From contig CM060732.1 of assembly GCA_030704615.1 (NCBI GenBank), positions 61,795,053 through 61,859,052 of the forward strand: 64,000 nt of DNA, given 5' to 3'. The notes under the pieces are model-generated. The model saw only the letters and a program-made list of their open reading frames with translations. It searched no databases and was not told the origin of the DNA. Every line of letters starts with the position of its first letter. The stretch's first letter is position 1. This document shows, in pieces, positions 23,990 to 35,654 of this stretch. A program made the position numbers and the translations under genes. The DNA comes from Takakia lepidozioides. Its lineage: Eukaryota; Streptophyta; Takakiopsida; Takakiales; Takakiaceae.

Positions 23990-24604
23990 TCATGGCGCAG
24001 CTGTGGCTGTCTTCACCCTTGAATCCAGGGCATCCATCATAACAATGGGTCTCCTCATGCCCATACTTGCCACAATGCCCACACTGTAATTGTGTAGGCT
24101 GTGTCTGTGTCGACCCTTTGCCTCTCTTCGGGCACTCCTTCTTGACATGGGACCTCCACAATCCCAACATGACACACTTGTCTGTTGCTGGCCTGAGAAT
24201 GAAGGAAGAGACCTTTGCATTTGAGATCCTCTCTGACCTTCCTTGGGCTTTGTCTGAGCTCCCTTGTTGCCTTGAGTACGTTGGGGAGTTGGTTGTTGTT
24301 GGCTAGGAACCCCATTTCGTTGTGTCTTCTTGCCAAAACCCACCATAACCACCCGTTCCTCCACCATATCGAGTTTTATCCGCTCGGCTAGCAAAAATAC
24401 ATTTGCTAGGGTGGGTTGGGCCACTTGTAGGAGAGTTGCATCCCGCACCCTTCTCCTCAGCTCCTTGTCCAATATCCCATACCAAAATTGGACTACCTGA
24501 GCTTCCGTAATCCCCTGGGTTACACTTACCAAGCACCTCATGCGAGTGTAAGCCTCCCTCAAACTCTCAGTAGGCTTGCGTTGGAACTTTTGCAAGCTTC
24601 GCAA
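23990..24604 (-). pseudogene. Gag C-terminal part with two zinc knuckles, frameshifted
   Basis: The frame reads KFQRKPTESLREAYTRMRCL, the usual retrotransposon Gag core (spacing before R-Y-T-R-M), then a Gln-rich linker and the start of a first knuckle, SCWDCGG. A shift then moves the reading to 24170-23952, with HVKKECPKRGKG completing the first knuckle and CGHCGKYGHEETHC a perfect second CCHC knuckle. Zinc knuckles bind the genomic RNA in the particle. Confidence 0.8.
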
Positions 24605-24836
24605 CTTCTCTGTCCTCTCCCTGGTAGTTTCTCCTTAACTCCTCGAAGAGCTCCACAACTAGATTAAAGGCAGGCACATGTGTTGGTGCAATGGCAGGAG
24701 TTGCAGTGGATGTCCCAACTGATCCTGACCCACTTATTCTACTGCTGCTTGTTCAAGCCGCTGGTGTAGCTGCCGGTGTCACCACTGCCCTTGTGCCTCT
24801 AGTGATTGAGACATAGTCAGGTGACCAATACACCCG

Positions 24837-25259
24837 TCATTCCTCAATTTCCACCTCATGTCCCCGCCTAACCTCATGGTAGTCATCCATGGGTGGCCCC
24901 TCAAGGTGCTGAAACAGCCCCTTCCATGCCATAAATGGTGTAAATAGTTGTGGATTACGCATCTGCTGCAAATCACACCAACTGTCAAACTCTTGTACTA
25001 AGTCATCTAGCTCGATGGTGCCCACAGCTCCAGAGTACCTACGTGGCCCCTTGGTAGCTCCATACATCTCCTCCATCGTGTCCCACAACAATGGCACGGA
25101 AATGGCTTGCACCCTCGGCGAGAATCCTCCTGACTCAGAGTCTGAACCCTCCTTAGAAGACACTGAAGGTGAAGGTGGCCTAAACCGCACACCTCGTCTT
25201 GTGTACCCACTAGTATTGTTGGTGCTCGTATCGACACTCCCCTCAGCAACCGGTGGCAC
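24837..25259 (-). pseudogene. Gag N-terminal part of the methyltransferase retroelement
   Basis: The frame begins MPPVAEGSVDTSTNNTSGYT, passes a Ser-rich acidic stretch, and has the Gag-like segment EFDSWCDLQQMRNPQLFTPF followed by MAWKGLFQHLEG. It stops at 24837 and the Gag reading resumes in other frames downstream. Assignment rests on position before the zinc knuckles and on the tryptophan-rich Gag pattern; no sequence family is named. Confidence 0.55.
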
Positions 25260-26025
25260 CTCCGTGATGAAAACTCACAACCACACCTATTGTAAGCTTG
25301 TCTCTAATCCCCCTCTCCACAATGTAACCTGGTAGAGATCAACCTATTGCGACTTATGGTTTAGACTACTAGGTTCGTAACAAAAACCTGCACCTGCACC
25401 TGCATCCACCGCAAACACTCCTATGGTTGGCTGGTCATCACCCCAGCCTCACCACTGACAACATGCTCTAGGATTGGCCGGTGATCAAATCCGGACCAAC
25501 CTCCTATGAAAACAAGCGCCCATACAAAGCTAACATGGCGCACAGTCAAGCATGCAAGTGTGGAGGGGATCCAAACACAAGAAAATCAAGACAGCAACTC
25601 CCCCACACCACAAACACTCCACAGTGTCGCTCCTGCAAGACACCCCAAGCTTGGATTTTTGCGTTGACCATTACAGTCTGATGGAGTCCAGGGGACCCGG
25701 TCCACGACGGAATCATCGGTACGCAGTCTGGAGCATTTAGGCGCGCATAAGGAGCTTGGAAAATGATAGAGCATGTCGGGCTCGTGGGCGATGCAAATGA
25801 GTCACAGAAAGAGCTCCTTGCACACATAAGATACAGCAAAGATTTGGACAGAGTTTCCAGAAATAATGTTGTTTTGGGTTTCTCATTTTTTAAGTACGAG
25901 AGTCTTAAATTCGATGTCGTTCATCATGATCTTATGAATCGTTACAGAGATGGGGATATAGAGAAATCTGGGCTATCAAAGATACCAAACCCGGACTGAC
26001 TCTTGCCTCCACCTACGGAAAGGTT
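25260..26025. other. Probable leader of the methyltransferase element, unresolved
   Basis: Lies upstream of the minus-strand Gag. Short frames at 25481-25840 on both strands show no domain. I searched for a primer site complementary to initiator-Met tRNA and LTR ends here and found none. Confidence 0.3.
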
Positions 26026-26480
26026 TTGGCCTACAGAGAGGGTGAAAGACTACAAAGAAGAGAGACTAAAGCAACTCCTAACCCCAGAATGCTCTCATCC
26101 CACTATCCTATCTCAACACTTTCTTGCTGGAGCAATAGACAAAACTACCTTTCAAGGGTCTCTCAAATAACTCTCCAGGAGCCTTCAAGATGTCTTTCAA
26201 ACAATCTCACTAAGGCTCCCAAACCTTGCACAATGGAACTCCAAACTGTACATCAAAGGCCCCAAGAGCCTGCCAAAACTTGGCCCTCCAGTACCCCAAA
26301 TAGTCCGCCAAATACCTCTCCAAAGGCTCCAAAAACTCGCCAAATATTGGCCTTCAAGGACCCCAAATAGTCCTCCAAATACACCTCCAAGAGCTCTTTA
26401 AAAGCTCCTCCAAAAGCTCCTCCAAGGACCCCCCCAAAGATCCTCCAAAGGCAATACTCCGCCAGATACACCTTAGACTT
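26026..26480. repeat. Imperfect short repeats, CTCCAAA-rich
   Basis: Degenerate repetition of units such as CTCCAAAARCTC, CCAAATA and GGACCCC through 26200-26440. It reads open on several frames but is low complexity, not a gene. Confidence 0.5.
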
Positions 26481-26929
26481 CATACTCTTTTACTAAAACG
26501 TATGGTAGGCAAAGTCTCTCCACTTGTATCCATACACTTTTCACAAAAGAATATGTTGGGCAGTGTGAGCCAGACACTTTTCACAAAACTGTATGGTGGG
26601 CAGAATGAGCCATACCCAGTTTTTGAGACTAGGGTTTGTAGAGTAAAGTAAGAAACACCATACACATTATTGCATCATCCATGCTTCTATCCCAAGGCTT
26701 AAGGAGTTTATGTGATGGTGAGAAACACCTTCTTCATGGTCCCCTACATGCATGCAAGATTGCATTGTTTTATCTTGCAATGCATTCATCACAAATTGAC
26801 AAGTTCCTCTTGATCTCCTCGGAACTCATAGCAAGCTAATGTGCCCAATGACAAGCGCCAAGCCTTGCTGCAATTTGAATTTTGTATGCCATCTTCCATG
26901 TGCTTTCCCTTGCATAGGCTAGTCACACA

Positions 26930-28723
26930 CACTTCCACCTCTTGACCTATGTGTTGTTTTCATTCACAATAATGTGTATCCACACCTCTATTCAAGAGCT
27001 CATCTTCTCAAACTTGAAGTCATAAGCCCTAAAGAGCATGTTCCACATAAACATCACTTGTTTGATCAACCATCCACCACAAAACTTAAGCAAGAAAAGA
27101 ATGAATACATGAGCTTCACCTTCCCCTTCCTTGACTTGTCTCATGCTAATGTATGGTTGAAGTTGCTATGCATGCCTTGAGCCACAACTCCTTTCTTCAT
27201 GAAGCCACCTCCAATGATCTCCCACATATGCTCCAAGCTCTTCAATGCTCTAGGCTTGGTTTCACATCATCATGTATAGAATTTTCACCCACATGCTTCC
27301 CTTTGGGGTCATCTTGAGCTTCTTGATGCTCTCCAAGTGTTTGTTTTTGTTGTCTTCAAGCCCTAGCCTATGTAGCTCCTTGGCTTCTCTTCCACAACAT
27401 GTACCCCCTCATTTAGCAAGCCACCAAGCCTTGTCTCCTCTCAAACCTTGGTCATTTAAGCTCCTTCACTTGCTAGCTCAAGAGCCACTCCTCTCAAGCT
27501 TCAAAGGGCAAAGCTTAAGCCAAAAAACATGCTCCACACATGCACCACCTTATACACAAAGGAATGAACTTGCTCACTTCACCTTCTAGCCTCAAGCTTG
27601 AAGTTGGAAGCCACATTTGGAAAGTTTACTCCACACATGCGCCACTTGCTTCACCAAGAGCAATCCAAGACTCATAGAACTAGCAAAAACACTCCCTTCT
27701 AGCGTCTTAGCTTGCTTGTTTGTCAACCAAATGAAACCCCACATGGCTTCATTTCACATAGATAAACAACCACTTCTTAGCTTCTCTTGAGCTACTCAAT
27801 GCTCCTCAAGCTACCCTTGTTGTATTCCTTCTATGGTGTTTCCAACCCAAGCATGTGCCGCTCTTTGGCTTCTCTTTCACACCATGAACAACTAGAGCTT
27901 GCTCTTGAAACCCTAGTGTCTATCTTCTCCACACACATGACGCTTCTCTTGTGATGCAAGAGCTCTTTTCCAAGCTCTCAAACCCTTGGTGCACAATAAT
28001 GCTTATACAAACCCTCAATGTATTATTTTAACCATAGAAGTCACTTCATTGGCAAATGGTTGTCACAACACTTGAGATACAAGAGATGACGTTCTTTCTT
28101 CTCAAACTTTCAAACCTTTTGCTTTCACACACACAAGACTTTCTCCTTGCAATACTTGCAAAGTCTTGTAACTCAAAAGCTCTCTCCTTGAGCTCTTCAT
28201 CTCCTTGATGCAATGCAAACACACTCTCCTTTGCAACACCTTGCAAGCCTTGTGAGATACTTGAGCTTTTCTTAGCTCTCTCACTCCTTGGTGTACTCCA
28301 ACACAAGTACTAAACTAATCCTTACATTCTGCACTCACAAGCATAAGGTCATCTTCTTATAGTGATAAAGTGAACATAATGGAAACACTCCACTCATGAA
28401 TCCACTCAATCACATAAACTAAGTCAAGCCAAGGGCACCCTTGCTTAGGGAATCCACCCTACAAAGCCCTCAACACACTCCCTCTCAATACCTAGAGCTA
28501 TGGAGGTGAAAGAGGCTCATAGACTCTCAACTACAAGAAGATGAGCTCTCCTCCACACTCACAAGGGGAAAACCCCTCCCCATGTCCCAAGTGAGGCTTG
28601 ACACCTCACTTGGCATGTGAGACCAAATGATGTCCCAACACACAAAATACAATATAAATATCCAAAATGTCCTAATTAATTAGAAGTAGGTAATTTCTAG
28701 TTAACCATGACTAAAACCATGAC
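26930..28723. repeat. Interspersed repeat X, copy 2 (inverted)
   Basis: Reverse complement of copy 1 at 7882-10470. It lacks the ubiquitin-bearing middle and instead has several extra internal copies of a CTTGAGCTAGCAAGTGAAGG-type unit, seen as repeated GCTCCTTGGCTTCTCTTCCAC words between 27190 and 27900. Borders are approximate. Confidence 0.65.
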
Positions 28724-28737
28724 AAATTCAATCAGAT

Positions 28738-29611
28738 TTGGCAAGCAATATAACAGTTCTCACACTGCAATTCTCTATCTTCTTCAGCTTGCGGGCATTT
28801 CAGGTGAGTAGTAAACAACCTCCGATGCTATCATGGGGAGTTTCCGATCAAGAAGTAGATACAGCATACGAGCAATATACTAATCTGCATTCTAACCTGC
28901 ACTTGACTGTTGCATATACACATGCAATGTTGTACATGATACAATATTGATCCGCAGAACTCCCCGCAAAATACATGTGCTGACAACGCGGGGCAACTTT
29001 CACGAGAATATACATATATGTATCTAGATACTCCCTACCCTTGACATGGGGCAGTACGTTCCTTTCTGGTGATCAAGGGAAGCGGCAGTTATTTACGCTG
29101 GCTTCAACCGGAGTCTTCTCTCTCGATACATGTATCTAAATCATTGAGACTTACTAAGCATGTGATGTACACCTATTGATAAACAACGTCCGAATAAAGT
29201 GAGATGTGGGCTTAGCTACAAATCTTTGATCCGGAGATGGTGGAAATTGGAGAGTGAAGGCCTACAGGTGTACAATCTGGAGATAACACTTACCAGTTGT
29301 TTCATGCTTTGCTGTTGAGGATGCAGCTGGGATCTGCCATGATCATTCTAGCCGACACGAGTTTGGCAGATATGTGTGATGCAGCCGTGCTACAACTTGT
29401 CCCATGTTCGAATTCTCTTTCGGGCAAGGGCGCTGTCCCTCCAAACGATAAGTGTTGCGTGGCCTTGGAAGAGCTGATGCTCACCCCAAAATGTCTTTGT
29501 TTTGCTGCCGCCCAAGGATTTAATAAGAGACAAGTGTTTGGTCTACCTCACGCCTGCAACTTCAAACCGGGCCAGAAATGCGACGATATGATCCCTGAAC
29601 TTTTCACTTAA
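28738..29611 (+). CDS. Eight-cysteine lipid-transfer-like protein, two exons, start uncertain
   Basis: The second exon (about 29327-29611) encodes a typical eight-cysteine motif: MCDAAVLQLVPC, then DKCC, then KCLCFAAAQGF, then HACNFKPGQKC, stop. The spacing C-C-CC-CxC-C-C is that of the non-specific lipid transfer protein and hydrophobic-seed-protein superfamily, which carry lipids outside the cell. A first exon candidate, 28738-28803, encodes a hydrophobic stretch ending in TTTCAG before GTGAGT, which joins in phase to LGSAMIILADTSLAD and would act as a signal peptide, but its only start is TTG after a stop at 28720. Either a further upstream exon has the ATG, or the gene has decayed. No GPI signal is seen. 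Confidence 0.65.
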
Positions 29612-31873
29612 TCCAACCTGGAAATGGAATATTATGTAGAGATCAAGTACTAGACTACAATATGGGAGATCAGTATCTAGAACGCCTGTGTATCGAGAAT
29701 CCTGATATATACCATATTATGTTGAAATTTGTCCAAATATCTATCAACATGAAACTACACAATCTTGAGTTATCCAATGCTCACACGGCATATCATGAAT
29801 GTACTTACTAGCTGTATTCTTCTTGTCATTCATGTCAAGTTCGTGTTCCAGAAGGATGGAGCTCATTTCACTGAAAAACAGACCTATGGCAGTAGCGCTG
29901 AGAAGGTTGAATGTTCAGAGTTTTAATTAATTCGTGGGATCAACAGACATCGTCTCATACTTATATCTAATAAATACATTCACTTTAGCTTTAGATCTAT
30001 ATTGCATTTTCATCTAACGTGCATATGCATTTATTTCTTTTGCAAGCAAGTGAGCAACCTACTCCAAGCAAGTCTGAGGGACAGAAGGTTAATACCACGG
30101 TTATTGGGAATTAGATGTACTTTTTGGTATATTCTTGTGTATCTACGTCTGCGACACAACATCCCAGATACTGGACCATGTATAATCATGGGAGAATCAT
30201 ATTACTTTCTTTGGAGAACTCCGTAGTTGAATCAACTAGACAAGTATCTCAATACAGCTCCACACTTGATCTTTTGAGCAACTAGACATTGCCAAGACTT
30301 TCCTTAGGGTATGTTATTTTGTAGATGCCCTTTAGAAGAAAACACTGCATGAGAAGCCACTTCGACGTTTAAAAGTCACCATCAATTTTACTTCCATAAC
30401 CATATCATTATTTCAAGCTGTCATGACAACCTCCAAACCAGAACGACTCAAAGCTGCTCCTCGATCAATTTCTGCGGCGAGCTTTCTTTTATCAGATAAT
30501 TGAGACGGCAATTTTCAGAACAATGGCCTAGTGAATTGAAATCCTCAATCTTTCGCTATATTCCGGGATTTCCAGTCTCTCGCGGAGGTCTTTCATGACG
30601 AGGATCAGAAATGCTTGGCAGCTTCTCCATGAAGCTTTGACTCTTAGACAATCCCATGAGGCGCTCGAGTTGCTTTCGGCCGCTTGTGGCCCCTCTCTCT
30701 TCCTTTTATTACATGTCGAGCGCTCTATCAATCGATATATCCTATCCCTCGTTATAAGTGACTCATGTGAATCACGGGGCCTAATCGTCTCTCGTGTCTC
30801 CACCACATTTATCGCACAATCAGAACATATAGGAGCATGGAGCTCTTCGTCCCTCCTCCTTAATCGTTTTTTTGGTTGGCAATAGACGTGCATCTCTATC
30901 TTGGCCCATTATTTCTTCTCAAATCCCTCCTTACATCTTACTGAAACCCCTAATACATTGAAAAAGCAGCAAAACAGTGAGGACAGTAGCATACATAACA
31001 AAGAGGCAAAGAATTTTTCTCCACCATGTTATCTCTTCTGCGGTCTTGCAGATGAGTCAATATTAAGAGAAAGGGCTGGAACCTCACCTGGTCCCATCAC
31101 AAGGAACCACACAACCAATACCTTAGTGACTGTTGTGGAATATCAGGGATTTTTAGCCCATCCCACTTGCGATCAATTTCCACTCTTAAGAAAGTTTTTA
31201 ATCTACGGCGGAAGGTAGGAGAGAAGACAAAGACTGCACTCAACTTGAGAAGATGAGAGTGTTATTATGGCAAGGCACCTCATCACATATAGAGCTGGAA
31301 TGGTAAGAAGAGAACCTTGAAGAGAAGAGAGAAGCCAACATTCACAGAAAATAGTCAATGAGTACATCTCTGTTCCCCACATGATGTCAATGTTCCTGGA
31401 ACCCATTTTGGAGTTTGTGCTCACTATATATATGGAAAGTGAGCCGTGAATTTTATGGCAGCCATTGACAATCCAGTTACACGGAACTCAGTGCTGATGC
31501 AATTGTTGGTATTGAATTGGAACAGAGTGTTGATTCCAGCGCTTCTACATGTGGGTGAGCTGCATGTGAATGCTGGCTGTTTTTTTGCAATTCATTACAA
31601 CAATTACGTTTAAGTGATCTGTAGTCTTACTAATACCAGTAATGTTGTTTGATAAACTGAAGAACATCTCTCTTCAGTTTGTAGAAGGCATTTCTTTTCA
31701 AGTACCGCAGGCGAGTGGGAAGCTGCCGATGGAACAAGATTTGGAACAAAGTGAACAGGAATTGGAATGCATATTTTATGTAAGTTGGATGGACTCGGGC
31801 ACCGGATGAACGCCAAGGACATCTATAGAAAGTTCCCTCTGGAGTTCGCAAAAGGGAGTTCGGTAGAAACTAC
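29612..31873. other. No gene recognised
   Basis: Intergenic stretch between the lipid-transfer-like gene and fibrillarin. Open frames at 30528-30893 (both strands) and 31610-31851 have no domain I recognise. The right end is the fibrillarin promoter region. Confidence 0.3.
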
Positions 31874-31896
31874 AAACCCCTAAACCCTAACCCTAG
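31874..31896 (+). promoter_or_regulatory. Telo-box upstream of fibrillarin
   Basis: Sequence AAACCCCTAAACCCTAACCC contains the plant telo-box AAACCCTAA about 120 bp before the fibrillarin ATG. Telo-boxes are known in promoters of plant ribosomal protein and ribosome biogenesis genes. Confidence 0.7.
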
Positions 31897-32013
31897 GAGC
31901 AACGGTGGGAACGGCGGAGTGGAGGCTTAGACTCCTTCTTGCGCACGGAGCTCCCCTCTCTTATCTTCTCTTCACTTCTCTTCTCTCTCGCGCAGCAGGA
32001 CCGAGCTGCAAAG

Positions 32014-34058
32014 ATGAGGCCTCCAATGCGTGGTGGGCGAGGCGGGGGTGGGTTCCGAGGAGGACGGGGTGGGGATGGAGGAGGAAGGGGTGGTGGGCGG
32101 GGGGGAGGTGGAGGGTTCCGAGGTGGAGGGAGGGGAGGCGGCAGAGGCGGAGACCGGGGCGGACGGGGAGGGAGAGGAATGAGTAGAGGACGCGGAGGTG
32201 GGAGAGGTGGTGGAAGAGGAGGAGGCATGAAGGGAGGGTCTAAAGTGGTAATTGAGCCCCATCGTCACGAGGGGGTATTCGTTGCCAAGGGCAAGGAAGA
32301 CGCCCTAGTGACTAAGAATTTGGTGCCTGGAGATAGCGTCTATGGAGAGAAGCGGATTAGCGTTGAGGTAAGTTGTCTTCTTGTGGGCAGTCGATTTAGC
32401 ATGTCGTGGCTCTCCTCAATTGGAAGCTGACTTTGCAGTAAGATGGACGTTAAGGTCTGAAGTTGCTCCCTCCCTTGATATGCAGAATGAGGATGGAACA
32501 AAGACAGAGTACAGAGTGTGGAATCCGTTCCGATCGAAGCTGGCTGCTGCTATTTTGGGAGGAGTGGATAACATCTGGATTGTAAGATATACCATTCTCT
32601 GATATTATTTTCAGTTCCTACTATGCTGCAGTATTGAGCCTGAAAATCTTCTCTTCGCATTTCAAGTTTTGACAGATGTCCTCTGGCAAATGCAGAAACC
32701 GGGAGCGCATGTGCTTTATCTCGGGGCAGCCTCGGGCACAACTGTCTCTCACGTTTCAGACCTTGTTGGACCGGTAGGCCATGAAGTCTTTTCTTTATAC
32801 GTCTTTGAAGGCACTCTTCAGGTAGTTTTCTTTATCTGTGTTCTATGAAATACTTGTACACCGGGTCCCATTGAACCCGTATTGTGTTGCGTTGCAGACA
32901 GGCATAGTATATGCTGTGGAGTTTTCTCACAGGAGTGGGCGTGATTTAGTTAACATGGCCAAGAAGCGCACTAACATCATCCCCATTATTGAGGATGCCC
33001 GCCACCCCATGAAGTATCGCATGCTTGTTGGTATGGTGGATGTGGTCTTTGCTGATGTTGCTCAACCTGATCAGGTGTTGTGGAGCCCCTAACCTTCCAG
33101 TTTATTTATTGTGGAAATTTGCTCTCTGTAACAAATTGGCGGAACTAGCTATCCATCTTTGATTTGCCTCTTTTTGCAAGAATGCATATATTCCCAAATG
33201 AGGTGGACGTTTTAGAGTGGGTGTTGCAGTTGCTTATTTTGATGCATCAAGCGGATGAAGAGAATGATGGATTCCCCTTCTGATTCTAAATGAAGGAAAT
33301 ATCCTAGTATCTGACGCTTCAATTTAGTCTTATAAAAGTGAAGCTGATTAGCTCGTTTTGCTGTTGTTCTATGTGCCCATAATGTACTCTTATGAGAGGT
33401 TGCTGCCAGGGTTGCCTTTAAGAAGAGTCACTCGGCTGGCTCTCTGAACTGTAGTTACTGATTCTTAACGGGAAACATGTTGAAGGTTGCTCTCTACCAA
33501 AAAGAAATGTCGGCTGTCCAAGTATATTGATTAAGACTCGATCTGTACTGTGTTCAGGCCCGTATTATTGCTTTGAATGCCCACAATTTTTTGAAGAATG
33601 GTGGCCATTTTGTCATTTCCATTAAGGTGATGTTGAATTTTTCATCAATTTCATATTTTCGTGTGATCAGTTGAATTTATTAACTTGAGATGCTTATGAC
33701 ACTTATTGACAGAGGAGATGCGTGTAAGCAGGGATCTTTGTGATGCTGTTATTTAGGTGCCTAACACAAGGCAAGTGCAATGTCTACATGTGTAATTTTT
33801 TGGGTCAGATTGTAACTGATCATGCTTGTACAATTTGGTTCTGGAATCTGTATCTGCACTAACTAAGTGGGTATGGTTCAGGCCAACTGTATCGATTCAA
33901 CGGTGCCTGCAGAGGCTGTGTTTGCACAGGAAGTGAAGAAGTTGACAAAGGAGCAATTTAAGCCTTCTGAGCAAGTCACTCTAGAGCCATTTGAACGAGA
34001 TCATGCATGTGTTGTGGGTGGATACCGGATGCCTAAGAAAGTTAAAGGTGGATCGTAG
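32014..34058 (+). CDS. FIB: Fibrillarin, box C/D snoRNP 2'-O-methyltransferase
   Basis: Six exons: 32014-32367, 32486-32581, 32696-32773, 32898-33074, 33558-33626, 33882-34058; all phase 0 with GT-AG borders; 316 codons. Residues 1 to about 77 form the Gly/Arg-rich (GAR) domain. Then [20 protein letters not shown], the fibrillarin core start; [20 protein letters not shown]; the SAM-binding [44 protein letters not shown]; and the C-terminal [18 protein letters not shown]. The protein is the nucleolar enzyme that, guided by box C/D snoRNAs, methylates rRNA riboses, and length and order match plant fibrillarins. The start is the first ATG and opens directly into the GAR domain. A telo-box lies upstream and a probable snoRNA in intron 4. 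No defects seen. Confidence 0.98.
33249..33319 (+). ncRNA. Candidate intronic box C/D snoRNA guiding 25S rRNA methylation
   Basis: In fibrillarin intron 4. A terminal stem AAGCG / CGCTT (33249-33253 with 33315-33319) closes directly on a box D, CTGA, at 33311-33314. Inside lies CTGA at 33280-33283 (box D'), preceded by GGATTCCCCTT. That is the exact complement of AAGGGGAATCC, an 11-nt stretch I recall just before CGACTGTTTAATTAAAAC in plant 25S rRNA; the fifth base rule points to a G equivalent to yeast Gm2619. Box C is the weak point: either GATGAAG at 33254 or AUGAUGG at 33264, the latter with an alternative stem GAAGAG / CGCTTC. Known: Arabidopsis fibrillarin genes host a box C/D snoRNA in an intron. 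Confidence 0.6.
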
Positions 34059-35644
34059 TCTAAACTGGCCTCTTTGTTTAATGTTCCCATCTGTAACATG
34101 AAGGTCAGCAGTACTTCTTTAAATTTGTCCAAAATCGCCATGGCGAATTTTTTGATTTCTATGCCCCATAATTCCTTGGTCGCATGTTTTGCGGAGTCTC
34201 ACATCTACAGCAGCGAGAAAAATTCTCGGAGGGAGCACATGCAGACCCTTATTATGATGGCCAGGTCCTCAAATAAAATCATGACTAGAGGAAGCAGAAA
34301 CTGCCTCAGTGGTCATGAGTTTATTATTTCGTGAGCTTTCACCCCTTCTGTTTGAGCTGAACATGTTCAATCAAGTCCACCTCCTCCAGGCCGTGTACGA
34401 TGTTTCTTAAATTGGCAATGTTTGAGTCTTGGGGCGCATTGCAATTGTTATGTGGGGGCCGTGCTTTCCCTTCTTTGGGGGCACTTTCTCCATCTTCCTG
34501 TTAGTCTGAGCTTCCCTGCGGCACATTCTGTTTGACATCACCGGGTGCACCTGAAAAAGCAGGGGCTGATGATGAACTCAGTGTGACCCGTCAAAGGAGA
34601 TTCTGTGGAAGAAATATCATGAGCTCCAGTCGGCGGCTCCAGAAACTGCATGAAGAGCACGTTGTTATGTCTGGCACATCATTGGCACAGCGACGACAGT
34701 AATGAGTTTCGAGGTAGTAATACAGCAGTTCTCAGATACGTTTCAAGACACTAATTGATAGACTGTTTCCCTCAGATCCTGAAGGGCATTCCGCAGCTCA
34801 GTCATCACTCCACAAAATCAGCCGCCGAGAAGCAGATGTATATATATTTCGAGACACTTTATCATGTGCGCCTACTCAAGTTTACCAAACCTTGCGAAAA
34901 TTTCATTCAGGATTTCCGCACCGAAGTCGTCATAGTCTTTCATACGCTCTTGAATCTATTCTATCGCGCTCTATGACAAAAACACATTAGTGGTCGTCAT
35001 ACCTGGTGAGTTGGACGATCTTAGAATTATAACAGATCATTTCGAAAACTCATAGTATATTGAAGTAGAGGACTGCGTCAATCCCAGCTGCCATGTTACA
35101 TCCTCCGCTACGGTTGCCCGGTGTACCTATGTCCTGGAAACATAGCCCTGGAGCTACTACTTCCTCTTCAGAGCCAGCTGCTCAAAACTGAGATCGACGT
35201 ACTGAGAGCTGTCACGCCAATGCTGCGAGCAAGGGGCCAGAAAGTTTGTCAGACACTCCGCTGCTCGAGACCACAGCGGCAGTCTCTTGGCCCACCTTTT
35301 CCCGCCAGCTGCATTTTGCGAGCTTTCATGCACCGAAAATTCAATCCGAGCCTGAATCACGATTCACAAATGAGCTACGACCCAATATAGTACTAAAGTG
35401 TCGAGTAGCATCATTGCAGATTTTGAGTGTACGTACTGTGCTGTTGATTATGTTGGGGAATGGCCTGTAACCACCAACTGACATGACAGGAGCACGGTAC
35501 AGAGTCAGCAAATTATTCGTGCCCACTGCCCAATAAAATTATGCTCTATATCACATGGAGCAAAACTTGTCAGGTCGACGAATCAAGGCAAGAGTCACAA
35601 ATTGAAAAAAGAGTTCACAAGTTTGAGCTGTCCGGCTTGTAAAG
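34059..35644. other. Downstream region of fibrillarin, no gene recognised
   Basis: Includes the fibrillarin 3' UTR in its first few hundred bases. Frames at 34074-34334, 34755-34976 and 35121-35526 show no known domain. Confidence 0.35.
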
Positions 35645-35654
35645 CCGCTTAGGG

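Larger units (their letters stand above)
21656..25259 (-). mobile_element. LTR-type retroelement carrying a DNA methyltransferase domain
   Basis: Reading on the minus strand: a Gag N-terminal frame, a Gag C-terminal part with two zinc knuckles, an aspartic protease, a linker domain, and a C5 cytosine methyltransferase, interrupted by a solo LTR. No reverse transcriptase or integrase is left. The downstream end is cut at about 21656 where an oppositely oriented protease relic begins. No LTR of its own was found. Parts are listed separately. Confidence 0.8.

Noticed and set aside
26026-26480. Open frames of 114 and 76 codons
   Set aside because: Driven by the degenerate CTCCAAA repeats, with Pro/Lys or Gly/Phe-biased translations and no domain.
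31874-31896. Interstitial telomere or chromosome end
   Set aside because: Only about three CCCTAAA-type units are present and they sit in a gene promoter; read as a telo-box.
31893-32268. Long proline- and serine-rich open frames antisense to fibrillarin exon 1
   Set aside because: They are the reverse reading of the GC-rich Gly/Arg domain; composition alone keeps them open.
33627-33881. A second box C/D snoRNA in fibrillarin intron 5 (TGATGCT near 33738, CTGA near 33819)
   Set aside because: The boxes are degenerate, no terminal stem closes them, and I recognise no rRNA complement.
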